Origin: Alphaproteobacteria bacterium
GTDB taxonomy: Bacteria > Pseudomonadota > Alphaproteobacteria > Paracaedibacterales > CAITNM01
NCBI GenBank assembly: GCA_947499175.1
Contig: CANMNU010000031.1
Location: 1 to 12,660, forward strand
Reading direction: 5' to 3'
Length of the DNA stretch: 12,660 nucleotides
Numbering within the stretch: position 1 is the first letter of the stretch; every line of letters starts with the position of its first letter. Both the position numbers and the translations under genes were made by a program. A model generated the notes under the pieces. The model saw only the letters and a list, made by a program, of their open reading frames with translations, did no database searches and was not told where the DNA came from. This document shows positions 1 through 7,274 of this stretch, piece by piece.

Positions 1-467
1 GTTTAGGGGAAGCTTGCGCTATTGCCAAAGCAGAAATGAAAGATGAAAACATACGAATTAAAAATTTATTTGACCGACTTTACGGTGGGTTAAAAGCAAA
101 TCTTTGTGAAATTTATGTCAATGGTGATATGACACGGCGTATTTATGGAAACCTCAACATTAGTTTTGCTTATGTTGAGGGCGAAGGCTTAATGATGGGT
201 ATTAAAGATTTAGCTGTGTCATCAGGCTCAGCTTGTACTTCAGCATCATTAGAACCATCTTATGTATTAAGGGCTCTTGGAGTTGAAGAAGAGCTGGCGC
301 ATACATCACTGCGCATTGGCATTGGTCGATTTACAACTGAAGTAGAAATCGATCAAGCAATTGCTTCAATTACCAAAGCAGTTAACAAATTGAGAGCTAT
401 GAGCCCACTTTGGGATATGGCACAAGAAGGCATTGACATAAAATCAATAAAATGGGCCGCACATTAA
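1..467 (+). CDS. iscS: Cysteine desulfurase IscS, C-terminal part (5' end outside window)
   Basis: IscS is a PLP enzyme that converts cysteine to alanine and passes the sulfur, as a persulfide, to IscU and other acceptors. The frame is open from the window edge (first full codon at 3), and 154 residues are visible, roughly the last 40% of a ~400-residue enzyme. The window does not show the PLP lysine. What is visible is the catalytic loop SGSACTSASLEPSYV, with the persulfide cysteine codon at 234-236, followed by LGVEEELAHTSLRIGIGRFT and the C-terminal SPLWDMAQEGIDIKSIKWAAH, which is the IscU-binding tail seen in gammaproteobacterial and mitochondrial-type IscS. The internal ATG at 36 is not the start, because LGEACAIAK homology precedes it. 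It is the first visible gene of an isc operon, with iscU starting 24 bases after its stop. Assignment is firm. Confidence 0.96.
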   Translation, partial: LGEACAIAKAEMKDENIRIKNLFDRLYGGLKANLCEIYVNGDMTRRIYGNLNISFAYVEGEGLMMGIKDLAVSSGSACTSASLEPSYVLRALGVEEELAHTSLRIGIGRFTTEVEIDQAIASITKAVNKLRAMSPLWDMAQEGIDIKSIKWAAH

Positions 468-491
468 ACGTAGAAATACAGGGAGAAATTT

Positions 492-872
492 ATGGCATAC
501 AGTGAAAAAGTTATCGAACATTTTGAAAACCCAAAAAATGTTGGTTCTTTAGATAAATCACAAAAAAATGTTGGAACTGGACTGGTTGGAGCCCCAGCTT
601 GCGGTGACGTAATGCAATTACAAATTGAAGTAAATGATGATGGCACCATTAATGATGCCAAATTTAAAACTTTCGGCTGCGGATCAGCAATTGCTTCGTC
701 ATCATTAGTAACAGAATGGATTAAAGGCAAAACCATTGATCAGGCTTATGAAATCAAAAATACCTTAGTTGCCAAGGAATTAGCACTACCACCGGTTAAG
801 ATTCATTGTTCAATTCTAGCTGAAGATGCTATTAAAGCAGCAATTGCTGATTTCAAATCAAAGCAGGATTAA
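492..872 (+). CDS. iscU: Fe-S cluster assembly scaffold IscU
   Basis: IscU is the scaffold on which [2Fe-2S] clusters are built from IscS sulfur before transfer to apo-proteins. At 126 residues it is full length. All functional residues are visible: Cys37 and Asp39 in GAPACGD, Cys63 in FGCGSAIASSS, and His105-Cys106 in the LPPVKIHCS segment. LPPVK (99-103) is the peptide bound by the chaperone HscA, whose gene lies downstream. The start is supported by GGGAGA about 6 bases upstream and by MAYSEKVI, the family's normal N-terminus. The final residues overlap the iscA ribosome-binding region, which fits translation as one operon. Identity is certain; closeness to E. coli IscU is visible by eye along the whole chain. 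Confidence 0.98.
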   Translation: MAYSEKVIEHFENPKNVGSLDKSQKNVGTGLVGAPACGDVMQLQIEVNDDGTINDAKFKTFGCGSAIASSSLVTEWIKGKTIDQAYEIKNTLVAKELALPPVKIHCSILAEDAIKAAIADFKSKQD

Positions 873-879
873 AAAATTT

Positions 880-1212
880 ATGCACCAAGCCATATCCATA
901 TCAGATGCTGCACTTAACCAGGTTCGCCATTTGTTAGCGCAGCGAGGTAAGCCAAGCATTGGAATTCGTGTTGGCTTAAAAACAAAAGGTTGCAATGGCC
1001 TCGCCTACAGTATTGAATATGCCGATGAACAACATACCATGGATGAATGTATTACAATTGATGAAGTAACCATTTTAATTGACCCCAAAGCCATTATGTT
1101 TTTAATTGGAACTGAAATGGACTTTGTTACTGACAAATTTCAATCAGGGTTTGTGTTTAATAACCCTAATGAAAAGGGTCGCTGCGGCTGTGGAAAGTCA
1201 TTTCATGTCTAG
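880..1212 (+). CDS. iscA: A-type Fe-S carrier protein IscA
   Basis: IscA is an A-type carrier that receives clusters, or iron, from the IscU/chaperone system and delivers them, notably for [4Fe-4S] assembly. I place the start at the ATG at 880, giving 110 residues beginning MHQAISISDAALNQV. The longer open frame back to 826 lies inside iscU and has no family similarity. An AGGA at 864-867, in the end of iscU, is a plausible ribosome-binding site for 880. The three ligand cysteines are present: Cys38 in TKGCNGLAY, and Cys102 and Cys104 in the CGCGKSF tail. It starts 7 bases after the iscU stop and 17 bases before hscB, in normal isc order. IscA versus the paralogue ErpA is settled mainly by operon position. 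Confidence 0.94.
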   Translation: MHQAISISDAALNQVRHLLAQRGKPSIGIRVGLKTKGCNGLAYSIEYADEQHTMDECITIDEVTILIDPKAIMFLIGTEMDFVTDKFQSGFVFNNPNEKGRCGCGKSFHV

Positions 1213-1229
1213 AAGGATAATAAAAAATT

Positions 1230-1685
1230 ATGCATAAGGATCCATTTAGCCTATTCGGACTACCAATCAGCTTATTGGTGCACATCCCCACTTTGAAAGA
1301 ACGTTATAAAGAGTTAATGAAAGATTTACACCCCGATAACTTCAACGGTGAGGATGCTTTCATGAAACGAAGCGCTGAGCAGCTATCAGCATACGCTAAT
1401 CAGGCATATCAAAATTTGCAATCACCTTTAAAGTGTGCAGTAGAAGCAATAAAAGCTAAGGGCTGGCAAGTTCCAGGAGCAAACCAACAAACAACTAGTG
1501 ACCCAATTTTATTAATGGAAATGATGGAACTACAGGAAATGAATAAAAATGGAGAGGACATTCGCCCCTTTTACCAAGATTGCCTTTTACAATTTGAGGC
1601 GACACTTCAAGAAAATATTGAAGATAAAGCAATAAGTACATATTCCAGACTTAAGTTTATTGCAAGACTTTTAGGGTATTCATGA
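1230..1685 (+). CDS. hscB: Fe-S biogenesis J-domain co-chaperone HscB
   Basis: HscB is the specialised J-protein that brings IscU to HscA and stimulates its ATPase. At 151 residues it is slightly shorter than E. coli HscB (171). The N-terminal J-domain (about 1-75) starts DPFSLFGLP and carries the essential HPD at residues 34-36 (KDLHPDNF). Helix III/IV follows as SAYANQAYQNLQSPLKCA, the family's characteristic segment. The C-terminal three-helix IscU-binding domain covers about 85-151. AAGGAT at 1213-1218 serves as ribosome-binding site. The TGA stop (1683-1685) overlaps the hscA ATG as ATGA, so co-chaperone and chaperone are likely translationally coupled. Identity rests on HPD plus context and is secure. 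Confidence 0.95.
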   Translation: MHKDPFSLFGLPISLLVHIPTLKERYKELMKDLHPDNFNGEDAFMKRSAEQLSAYANQAYQNLQSPLKCAVEAIKAKGWQVPGANQQTTSDPILLMEMMELQEMNKNGEDIRPFYQDCLLQFEATLQENIEDKAISTYSRLKFIARLLGYS

Positions 1686-3313
1686 TGCTTTTACAGATTA
1701 ATGAACCACATGAGCTGCTAACAAAACGAGCAGTAACAGCCAAGGCAATAGGCATAGACTTAGGGACCACAAATTCTGTAGTGGCTGTTTTTGAAAATGG
1801 AAAGTCCCATGTGTTAATTGATGATATTGGGCCATTATTCATGCCATCGGTAATTAGCACAGATTTTGGTGATTTGCGTTCAACTAAGCGTATGATGCAT
1901 GAACCAACCACAATTATTAGTGGTGAACATTCAGCCCTGACTGCAGCACGTGATATTTTAAAAACTTTAAAAAATCGTGCGGAAAATGCCATGGGACATG
2001 AAGTCCTGCAAGCGGTAATTACAGTCCCAGCTTATTTTGATGATACAGCACGTCAAGCGACCAAAGATGCAGCAACCCTCGCGGGACTTGAAGTTTTACG
2101 GCTAATCAATGAACCAACGGCTGCAGCCCTTGCTTATGGTTTAGATGAAGGAGCCGAAGGGACATTTGTGGTTTATGATTTAGGAGGTGGCACTTTCGAT
2201 GTATCAATTCTTTCCATGCGCAAAGGAGTGTTTCAAGTTCTAGCCACTGGCGGACATACACAATTAGGTGGCGATGATATTGATGCAGTTATTGACAAAC
2301 ATTTCGGTTGGAATGATTTGCTAAAAGCCCGCCAAGCAAAAGAAAACTTAAACTTTGGCTTAAATTCCGCATTGTTAAGTAATTTTTGCCAACCATTTAT
2401 TGAGCAAACCTTAGACATTTGCGAACAAGCAATTCAAGACGCCAAAATTGCTAAAGATCAAATTGATGGAGTTGTTTTAGTTGGTGGATCAACACGCTTA
2501 CAAGCGGTACATGCTGCAGTTAAAGCTTTTTTTAACCAAGAACCACTTACCAACCTTGACCCTGATTGTGTCGTTGCCTATGGAGCTGCACTACAGGCAC
2601 ATCAACTAACCTATGGAACAAACACATTACTTTTAGATGTAATTCCGATTTCCCTAGGTATTGAAACTATGGGGGGAGTTGTTGAAGTTATCATACCTCG
2701 AAACAGTCCAATTCCAATTCGTATGGCCCAAGATTTTACCACCTATGAAAATGGCCAAACTTCTATGAGCATTCAAGTAGTTCAGGGAGAACGAGAATTT
2801 GTAAAAGACTGCAGATCTCTTGCAAAATTTATATTAAGTGAAATTCCACCAATGCTGGCAGGTGCTGCCCGTATTCGCGTAGTATTTAGTGTAGATGCTG
2901 ATGGATTGTTAACCGTAAGTGCTACAGAACAAACTACAAATATTAGCCAGCAAATAGAAGTGAAGCCTTCCTATGGTTTGACTGCCGAAGATTATACAAA
3001 AATGTTAAAGCAAGCTTATGCACATGGCAAAGCAGATATTAATCAACGATTGCTAGTTTCTGCCCGTATAAAAGCGGAACAACTGGTTGAACAACTTAAA
3101 AATGCCCTAAATTTAGATGCACACCTTCTTGACGAAACATATCTAAATGATTTACAAGATTGTATTCAGGATGTGAATCAAGCGCTTGCAACCCAAGAAC
3201 GAGAATCCATTCAAAAAGCCTGTGACCAACTTGCAAAAGTTGCTCAGCCTTTTGCTGAAAAAAGAATCACTAACGCTATTAAGCAAAAGTTACAACACCA
3301 AACCATTTTGTAG
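1682..3313 (+). CDS. hscA: Fe-S biogenesis Hsp70 chaperone HscA, short form
   Basis: HscA is the Hsp70 that binds the LPPVK segment of IscU and uses ATP to promote cluster transfer. Visible Hsp70 landmarks are the phosphate-1 loop IGIDLGTTNS (about 23-32), AVITVPAYFDD (111-121), INEPTAAALAYG (142-153), phosphate-2 VYDLGGGTFDVS (164-175), adenosine motif VVLVGGSTR (264-272), the interdomain linker LLLDVIPISLG (316-326) and the substrate domain with VKPSYGLT (427-434). At 543 residues it is about 70 shorter than E. coli HscA (616). From remembered family sequences the loss lies in the ATPase domain: about 45 residues between DLGTTNS and VITVPAY (subdomain IB), and about 25 between LGGDD and VVLVGGSTR (IIB). 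The frame is intact. It is coupled to hscB by an ATGA overlap; a second ATG follows at 1685. Confidence 0.95.
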   Translation: MMLLQINEPHELLTKRAVTAKAIGIDLGTTNSVVAVFENGKSHVLIDDIGPLFMPSVISTDFGDLRSTKRMMHEPTTIISGEHSALTAARDILKTLKNRAENAMGHEVLQAVITVPAYFDDTARQATKDAATLAGLEVLRLINEPTAAALAYGLDEGAEGTFVVYDLGGGTFDVSILSMRKGVFQVLATGGHTQLGGDDIDAVIDKHFGWNDLLKARQAKENLNFGLNSALLSNFCQPFIEQTLDICEQAIQDAKIAKDQIDGVVLVGGSTRLQAVHAAVKAFFNQEPLTNLDPDCVVAYGAALQAHQLTYGTNTLLLDVIPISLGIETMGGVVEVIIPRNSPIPIRMAQDFTTYENGQTSMSIQVVQGEREFVKDCRSLAKFILSEIPPMLAGAARIRVVFSVDADGLLTVSATEQTTNISQQIEVKPSYGLTAEDYTKMLKQAYAHGKADINQRLLVSARIKAEQLVEQLKNALNLDAHLLDETYLNDLQDCIQDVNQALATQERESIQKACDQLAKVAQPFAEKRITNAIKQKLQHQTIL

Positions 3314-3320
3314 GAGTTTT

Positions 3321-3650
3321 ATGCCATCCATTCATTTTATTAAGCCAGACGGTGAAAAAATAACGGTTGATGCGCCACTTGGTCTTTCTGTTTTAGAAAT
3401 TGCCCACCAAAATGATATTGACCTAGAGGGGGCCTGTGAAGGATCATTAGCTTGTTCAACATGTCATGTGGTAGTTGATGAAGCATGGTTTGAGGTATTG
3501 CCTACCGCCACTGAAGATGAAGAAGACATGCTTGACTTAGCATTCGGACTTACCTTAACTTCACGATTAGGCTGTCAGATTATCATTACTGAAGAGCTTG
3601 ATGGATTAACCGTAAAATTACCAGCAGCCACCCGTAATATGATGTTATAA
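3321..3650 (+). CDS. fdx: ISC-type [2Fe-2S] ferredoxin
   Basis: This adrenodoxin-type ferredoxin supplies electrons to the ISC machinery during cluster formation on IscU. I choose the ATG at 3321 (109 residues, MPSIHFIKPDGEKITV). The upstream open frame lies inside hscA, and GGAG at 3313-3316 gives a good ribosome-binding site. Cluster ligands are Cys39, Cys45 and Cys48 in the pattern CEGSLACSTCH, and Cys85 in RLGCQI. The acidic helix ATEDEEDMLDLAFGL (63-77) is the partner-binding face typical of mitochondrial/ISC ferredoxins, and LTSRLGCQI is the family's usual ligand-4 context. The gene starts 7 bases after hscA ends. No iscX follows; the next gene is a methyltransferase 2 bases away. Confidence 0.96.
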   Translation: MPSIHFIKPDGEKITVDAPLGLSVLEIAHQNDIDLEGACEGSLACSTCHVVVDEAWFEVLPTATEDEEDMLDLAFGLTLTSRLGCQIIITEELDGLTVKLPAATRNMML

Positions 3651-3652
3651 AT

Positions 3653-4438
3653 ATGACAGCCACATTAGATCCAAAAGAACGGTTTGCCTTTGGTAAAAAC
3701 TGGTCACGGTTTTTAGAACACTTGAACGATGACCGGGTAGTAGAAGCTGAAAAAAGTTTAAAAGAAAAAATGGCTTGTGAAAATTTAAATGGTAAAATAT
3801 TTCTTGATATCGGCTCTGGCAGCGGATTATTTAGCCTTGCAGCTTATCGCTTAGGTGCAAAAGTTTTCTCATTTGATTATGATCAGGACTCGGTAAATTG
3901 TACAAAATATTTACAAGAAAAATATGCAAAAAATGATCCACGTTGGAATGTTGAACAGGGATCAGTGCTTGATAAATATTTTTTAAATAAATTTAGCAAG
4001 GTTAATATTTTATACTCCTGGGGAGTTCTGCACCACACAGGCCGTATGTACCAAGCATTTGAAAACGTTGCCGATATGGTAAATGATGGCGGGTCACTGT
4101 TTATATCAATTTATAACGATCAGGGAAAAGCGTCACGTGTCTGGAAAAAAATAAAAAAATGCTACACCAAATCTAGTTTTTTTATTAAAAAAGTTATTGT
4201 TTTTTTGTGTACAATTAGACTGTGGGGACCAACTTTTGCAAAAGATTTTATTGGCAAATTAAATCCTTTTAAAACCTGGAAAGAATACGGTAAAAACAAT
4301 CGTGGCATGTCAGCTTGGCATGATGTGGTTGATTGGGTAGGAGGATACCCTTTTGAGGTTGCCAAACCGAAAGAGGTTTTTAATTTCTTTAAATCAAAAG
4401 GATTTGAATTACAGTTGCTAAAAACCTGCGCAGGCTGA
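3653..4438 (+). CDS. Class I SAM-dependent methyltransferase, ending at a suspect in-frame TGA
   Basis: This is a Rossmann-fold methyltransferase with unknown acceptor. The SAM-binding motif I is FLDIGSGSGLFSLAA (about 50-64, glycines 54, 56, 58). The acidic residue after strand 2 is in FSFDYD (Asp75), and the post-motif region is YSWGVLHHTGRMYQAF (121-136), followed by SIYNDQG (152-158). The frame yields 261 residues ending LKTCAG. TGA at 4436-4438 is followed in the same frame by LGCNEYVFKKK and TAA (4472-4474). From memory, relatives end with a Gly-Gly-Leu-Gly-Cys-Asn-Glu-aromatic-Val-Phe tail, so the stop seems to replace a glycine codon (GGA to TGA). The gene may be slightly truncated, read through, or carry a sequencing error; readthrough would give 273 residues. 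It begins 2 bases after fdx with no clear ribosome-binding site, so it is probably co-translated with the isc operon. A role in iron-sulfur biology is not implied by the sequence. Confidence 0.85.
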   Translation: MTATLDPKERFAFGKNWSRFLEHLNDDRVVEAEKSLKEKMACENLNGKIFLDIGSGSGLFSLAAYRLGAKVFSFDYDQDSVNCTKYLQEKYAKNDPRWNVEQGSVLDKYFLNKFSKVNILYSWGVLHHTGRMYQAFENVADMVNDGGSLFISIYNDQGKASRVWKKIKKCYTKSSFFIKKVIVFLCTIRLWGPTFAKDFIGKLNPFKTWKEYGKNNRGMSAWHDVVDWVGGYPFEVAKPKEVFNFFKSKGFELQLLKTCAG

Positions 4439-4474
4439 TTAGGTTGCAATGAATACGTTTTTAAAAAGAAATAA
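4439..4474 (+). pseudogene. Orphaned in-frame C-terminal tail of the methyltransferase
   Basis: Directly after the TGA at 4436-4438, in the same frame, the DNA encodes LGCNEYVFKKK and a TAA stop. The segment GCNEYVF looks like the conserved end of this methyltransferase family, so it appears to be coding sequence cut off by a single-base change. It is listed separately because it is either a decaying remnant or a readthrough extension. Confidence 0.6.
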
Positions 4475-4501
4475 ACCAATCCCTTAATACTTTTTTAAAA
4501 A
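4452..4501 (+). repeat. AT-rich 16-base direct repeat next to a DnaA box
   Basis: AATACGTTTTTAAAAA (4452-4467) and AATACTTTTTTAAAAA (4486-4501) match at 15 of 16 positions, with starts 34 bases apart. The first copy lies in the methyltransferase tail. The second ends 3 bases before the DnaA box. AT-rich direct repeats beside DnaA boxes can be unwinding elements, but in AT-rich DNA this may be chance. Confidence 0.4.
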
Positions 4502-4504
4502 TAT

Positions 4505-4513
4505 TTATCCACA
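4505..4513 (+). promoter_or_regulatory. Consensus DnaA box upstream of dnaA
   Basis: TTATCCACA is an exact match to the strong DnaA-box consensus. It lies 75 bases upstream of the dnaA start in the 114-base intergenic region 4475-4588. The simplest reading is autoregulation of dnaA. I find no second perfect box in this gap, so a full origin here is not demonstrated. Confidence 0.65.
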
Positions 4514-4588
4514 GGGGGTTGTTTTTTAAAGTAGGGTAATTTACTTTAGTCACTACGTCGATCATTTTCTTTTATAGGTACAACCGTT

Positions 4589-6046
4589 ATGACCCAACCC
4601 ATGTTGGTCAATAAGGATTCTGTTGGCTTAAGCTCCAATTTTGCTAGCTTTGCAGCGGAGCGCTTAACACCAACTGCTATGTTGCAAGACCAGTGGGTTA
4701 TTGTAAAAGAAATAGTGGCCAACGAAATTGGCCTAGGTCATGCCAAAAGCTGGATAAATCCTTTAGAATTACTTGGCATTGATGACATGGTATTAATTTT
4801 AGGATCCGCTAACGCATTTGCTAAAGATTGGGTAGAAAATCATTATTTAGCATCCTTGGTTAAAGCATGGAGCCAAGTTAATATGGTTATCCAAGGAGTC
4901 AAGATTGTTATTCGCGAGCCAAATCTTAAAATAGCAAATACTAATGGCCAAAATTTCCCAAACCCTGGTAATACAAAAATTGAAATATTTGAATCATTCG
5001 AAGCAGATGATCCAGGGTGTTACACTGGAGGCCCATTAGACAACCGCTTTACGTTTGAAAACTTTGTCGTTGGTAAACCCAATGAACTAGCATATGCTGC
5101 AGCATTAAGAGTTGCAGAATCAGCCACCCCACAGTTCAATCCATTGTTTTTATATGGTGGAGTTGGTTTAGGTAAAACCCACCTAATGCATGCAATTGCC
5201 TGGAAAATTCGACAATGCCACCCTAATCGTAAAGTAATTTACCTATCTGCTGAAAAGTTCATGTACCAATTCGTGCGCGCCTTACGTTATAAGGATATGG
5301 TTTCTTTTAAAGACCAATTCCGCGCAGTTGATGTATTAATGATTGACGATGTGCAATTTATTAGCGGCAAAGACACAACCCAAGAAGAATTTTTTCACAC
5401 CTTTAATGCCTTAGTTGATAAAAATCACCAAGTAATTGTTTCTGCCGATAAATCACCTTCAGACCTTGAGAACATAGAAGAACGCCTTAAGTCACGTCTT
5501 GGTTGGGGTTTGGTAGCAGATATTCACCCAACCACTTATGAGTTACGCTTAGGCATTTTGCAAGCAAAAGCAGCAGCTTTAAATGTGAAAATGCCAAAAG
5601 AAGTTCTAGAATTTCTAGCATTTAAAATTACTTCCAACATTCGTGAATTAGAAGGGGCATTAAACCGTATTTTAGCCCATTCGAGCCTAGTTGGCAGATC
5701 AATCTCCCTTGACACAACCCAAGAAGTATTACGCGACCTACTGCGCTCAAATGATCAAAGGCTAACCGTTGAAGAAATTCAGCGCAAGGTTGCAGAATAT
5801 TTCAACATTAAAATGTCGGATATGGTTACCAACCGTCGCATGCAAAATATTGCCCGCCCACGTCAAGTGGCAATGTATTTATCTAAACAACTAACCAGTA
5901 AGTCTTTGCCAGAAATTGGCCGCAAATTCGGCGGACGTGACCACACAACAATTTTACACGCTGTAAAGAAAGTCCAAGAATTATCAGCTGATGATTTTGA
6001 CTTTGCCAATGATGTTGAAATATTAAAACGCAGTTTACAAACCTAA
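4589..6046 (+). CDS. dnaA: Chromosomal replication initiator protein DnaA
   Basis: DnaA is an AAA+ ATPase that binds DnaA boxes at oriC, melts the origin and loads the helicase. All four domains can be traced in 485 residues. Domain I (about 32-110, DQWVIVKEIVANEIG...) is the helicase/DiaA contact region, and domain II (111-150) is a variable linker. Domain III carries Walker A GGVGLGKTH (190-198), Walker B VLMIDDVQF (249-257), IEERLKSRLGWGL (296-308) with the arginine-finger region, and sensor 2 NIRELEGALNRI (350-361). Domain IV has RPRQVAMYLSKQLT (423-436) and the signature FGGRDHTTILHAVKK (447-461). The ATG at 4589 has a weak TAGG 10 bases upstream; another ATG lies four codons on. Length is normal. 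A consensus DnaA box precedes the gene, suggesting autoregulation. dnaN follows 27 bases later. Confidence 0.98.
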   Translation: MTQPMLVNKDSVGLSSNFASFAAERLTPTAMLQDQWVIVKEIVANEIGLGHAKSWINPLELLGIDDMVLILGSANAFAKDWVENHYLASLVKAWSQVNMVIQGVKIVIREPNLKIANTNGQNFPNPGNTKIEIFESFEADDPGCYTGGPLDNRFTFENFVVGKPNELAYAAALRVAESATPQFNPLFLYGGVGLGKTHLMHAIAWKIRQCHPNRKVIYLSAEKFMYQFVRALRYKDMVSFKDQFRAVDVLMIDDVQFISGKDTTQEEFFHTFNALVDKNHQVIVSADKSPSDLENIEERLKSRLGWGLVADIHPTTYELRLGILQAKAAALNVKMPKEVLEFLAFKITSNIRELEGALNRILAHSSLVGRSISLDTTQEVLRDLLRSNDQRLTVEEIQRKVAEYFNIKMSDMVTNRRMQNIARPRQVAMYLSKQLTSKSLPEIGRKFGGRDHTTILHAVKKVQELSADDFDFANDVEILKRSLQT

Positions 6047-6073
6047 CTTTAATTTATTTTTCTGGAGCAATTT

Positions 6074-7210
6074 ATGGAATTAACAGTTCAAAAAAGTTCA
6101 TTTTTAAAAGCATTAGCACACGGACAAAGCGTTGTTGAAAAACGCGCAACTGTTCCAGTTCTAAGCCATGTATTACTAAGTGCAACCCAGGCTGGGCTCA
6201 CCTTAACTTCAACTGATCTTGATTTATCATTGGTGGAAACAATTCCGGCCCAAGTTCGCATTGCTGGCCGTATTTGTGTGCCTGCTCATTTGCTTTATGA
6301 CATTATTAAAAAATTGCCTGACTTACCAATTAACTTACAAATAAACCAAGAAAATCAGCAATTGAATATTAAGGCAGGTCGTTCAGATTTTAATTTACCT
6401 GGCTTAAGCCCAGACGATTTTCCAGAAATCACCAGCTCTGCTCTTTCTCACCACTTTGATATTAGTACTAAAGATTTTGGGTACCTGATTGACCACACTA
6501 AATTTGCAATGTCTGATGACGAAGTTCGCCATCACCTTAATGGCATATATTTTCATTTATTTGAAGAAAACGGCCTACTAAAAATGCGTGCTGTTGCCAG
6601 TGACCTGCACCGTTTGGCCTGCGTTAGCATTAATGCTCCTGAAGGTTTAACCGAAATGCCATACACCATCGTTGGGCGCAAAGCTATTTTAGAAATTCGC
6701 AAATTACTTGATGAAAGCCTTGAAACTGTGAAAATTGGCCTTTCTGATAGAAGATTCGAACTTAGCTTGCAAAGCAGCAAAAGCACTATTAGCTTTAGCT
6801 CACGACTTATTGATGGATTATTCCCAGAGTATCAACACGCAATAGATGCAACTGTTGAACGCAGCCTTAAGGTAAATACCCGTGCCCTGGCTGATGCTGC
6901 AGACCGCGTTAGCACAGTTATTACAGGTCATGACCGAATTTTGCGAATAAACCTTGAAAACCAGCAAGTGAAACTTTCTGCAGTGAGTCAACAATTAGGT
7001 GCCGCTCAAGAAGAGATTGATGTAATTGCAACCAACAATGAACCTATGCAAATTTGCTTTAACGTAAATTACTTACTTGACGTAGCTGGACTCATTAAAG
7101 ACGAGGAAATGTACCTAGATATTACATCAGTAGATACACCAACTATAATTCGCCCCGCTAATGACAACACCAATGGGCAGATATATGCCATTATGCACTT
7201 AACTGCTTGA
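6074..7210 (+). CDS. dnaN: DNA polymerase III beta subunit (sliding clamp)
   Basis: DnaN forms the ring-shaped homodimer that holds polymerase III and other clamp-binding proteins on DNA. At 378 residues it has the usual three-domain length. The N-terminus MELTVQKSSFLKAL and the segments PVLSHVLLSA, VRHHLNGIYF, ASDLHRLACVS (175-185) and LIDGLFPEYQHAI (245-257) are standard clamp landmarks, and the last two line the clamp-motif pocket. The extreme C-terminus is odd. Most clamps end in a Met-Pro-x-Arg-hydrophobic motif that also lines that pocket, whereas this one ends IYAIMHLTA, with His and Thr where Pro and Arg are expected. TGGAG about 7 bases upstream is a good ribosome-binding site. It is probably co-transcribed with dnaA and faces a convergent gene on the right. 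Confidence 0.98.
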   Translation: MELTVQKSSFLKALAHGQSVVEKRATVPVLSHVLLSATQAGLTLTSTDLDLSLVETIPAQVRIAGRICVPAHLLYDIIKKLPDLPINLQINQENQQLNIKAGRSDFNLPGLSPDDFPEITSSALSHHFDISTKDFGYLIDHTKFAMSDDEVRHHLNGIYFHLFEENGLLKMRAVASDLHRLACVSINAPEGLTEMPYTIVGRKAILEIRKLLDESLETVKIGLSDRRFELSLQSSKSTISFSSRLIDGLFPEYQHAIDATVERSLKVNTRALADAADRVSTVITGHDRILRINLENQQVKLSAVSQQLGAAQEEIDVIATNNEPMQICFNVNYLLDVAGLIKDEEMYLDITSVDTPTIIRPANDNTNGQIYAIMHLTA

Positions 7211-7217
7211 TTACTTG

Positions 7218-7255
7218 AATAAACCAATAAGCTTGAAAGTTTTGTTGGTTTTATT
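7218..7255. terminator. Possible bidirectional terminator between convergent genes
   Basis: AAACCAA (7221-7227) and TTGGTTT (7245-7251) form a 7-base-pair stem. AAT and ATT outside it extend it past a one-base bulge, and the loop is about 17 bases. It lies in the 64-base gap between the dnaN stop and the stop of the opposing gene. The stem is AT-rich and no long T run follows on either strand, so it is a weak candidate. Confidence 0.3.
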
Positions 7256-7274
7256 CTGGCCCAAATAACTTTAC

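Noticed and set aside
826..879. N-terminal extension of iscA inside iscU
   Set aside because: It has no family similarity, while the ATG at 880 gives the normal IscA N-terminus.
3186..3320. N-terminal extension of fdx inside hscA
   Set aside because: This is an out-of-frame reading of hscA; GGAG and the usual ferredoxin start are at 3321.
4436..4438. TGA read as tryptophan or selenocysteine
   Set aside because: Other genes use TGA as a normal stop and TGG for Trp, the expected residue here is glycine, and no SECIS-like structure was recognised downstream.
4162..4479. Antisense frame over the methyltransferase
   Set aside because: A shadow of the coding strand in AT-rich DNA with no ribosome-binding site or family features; other antisense frames were discarded for the same reason.
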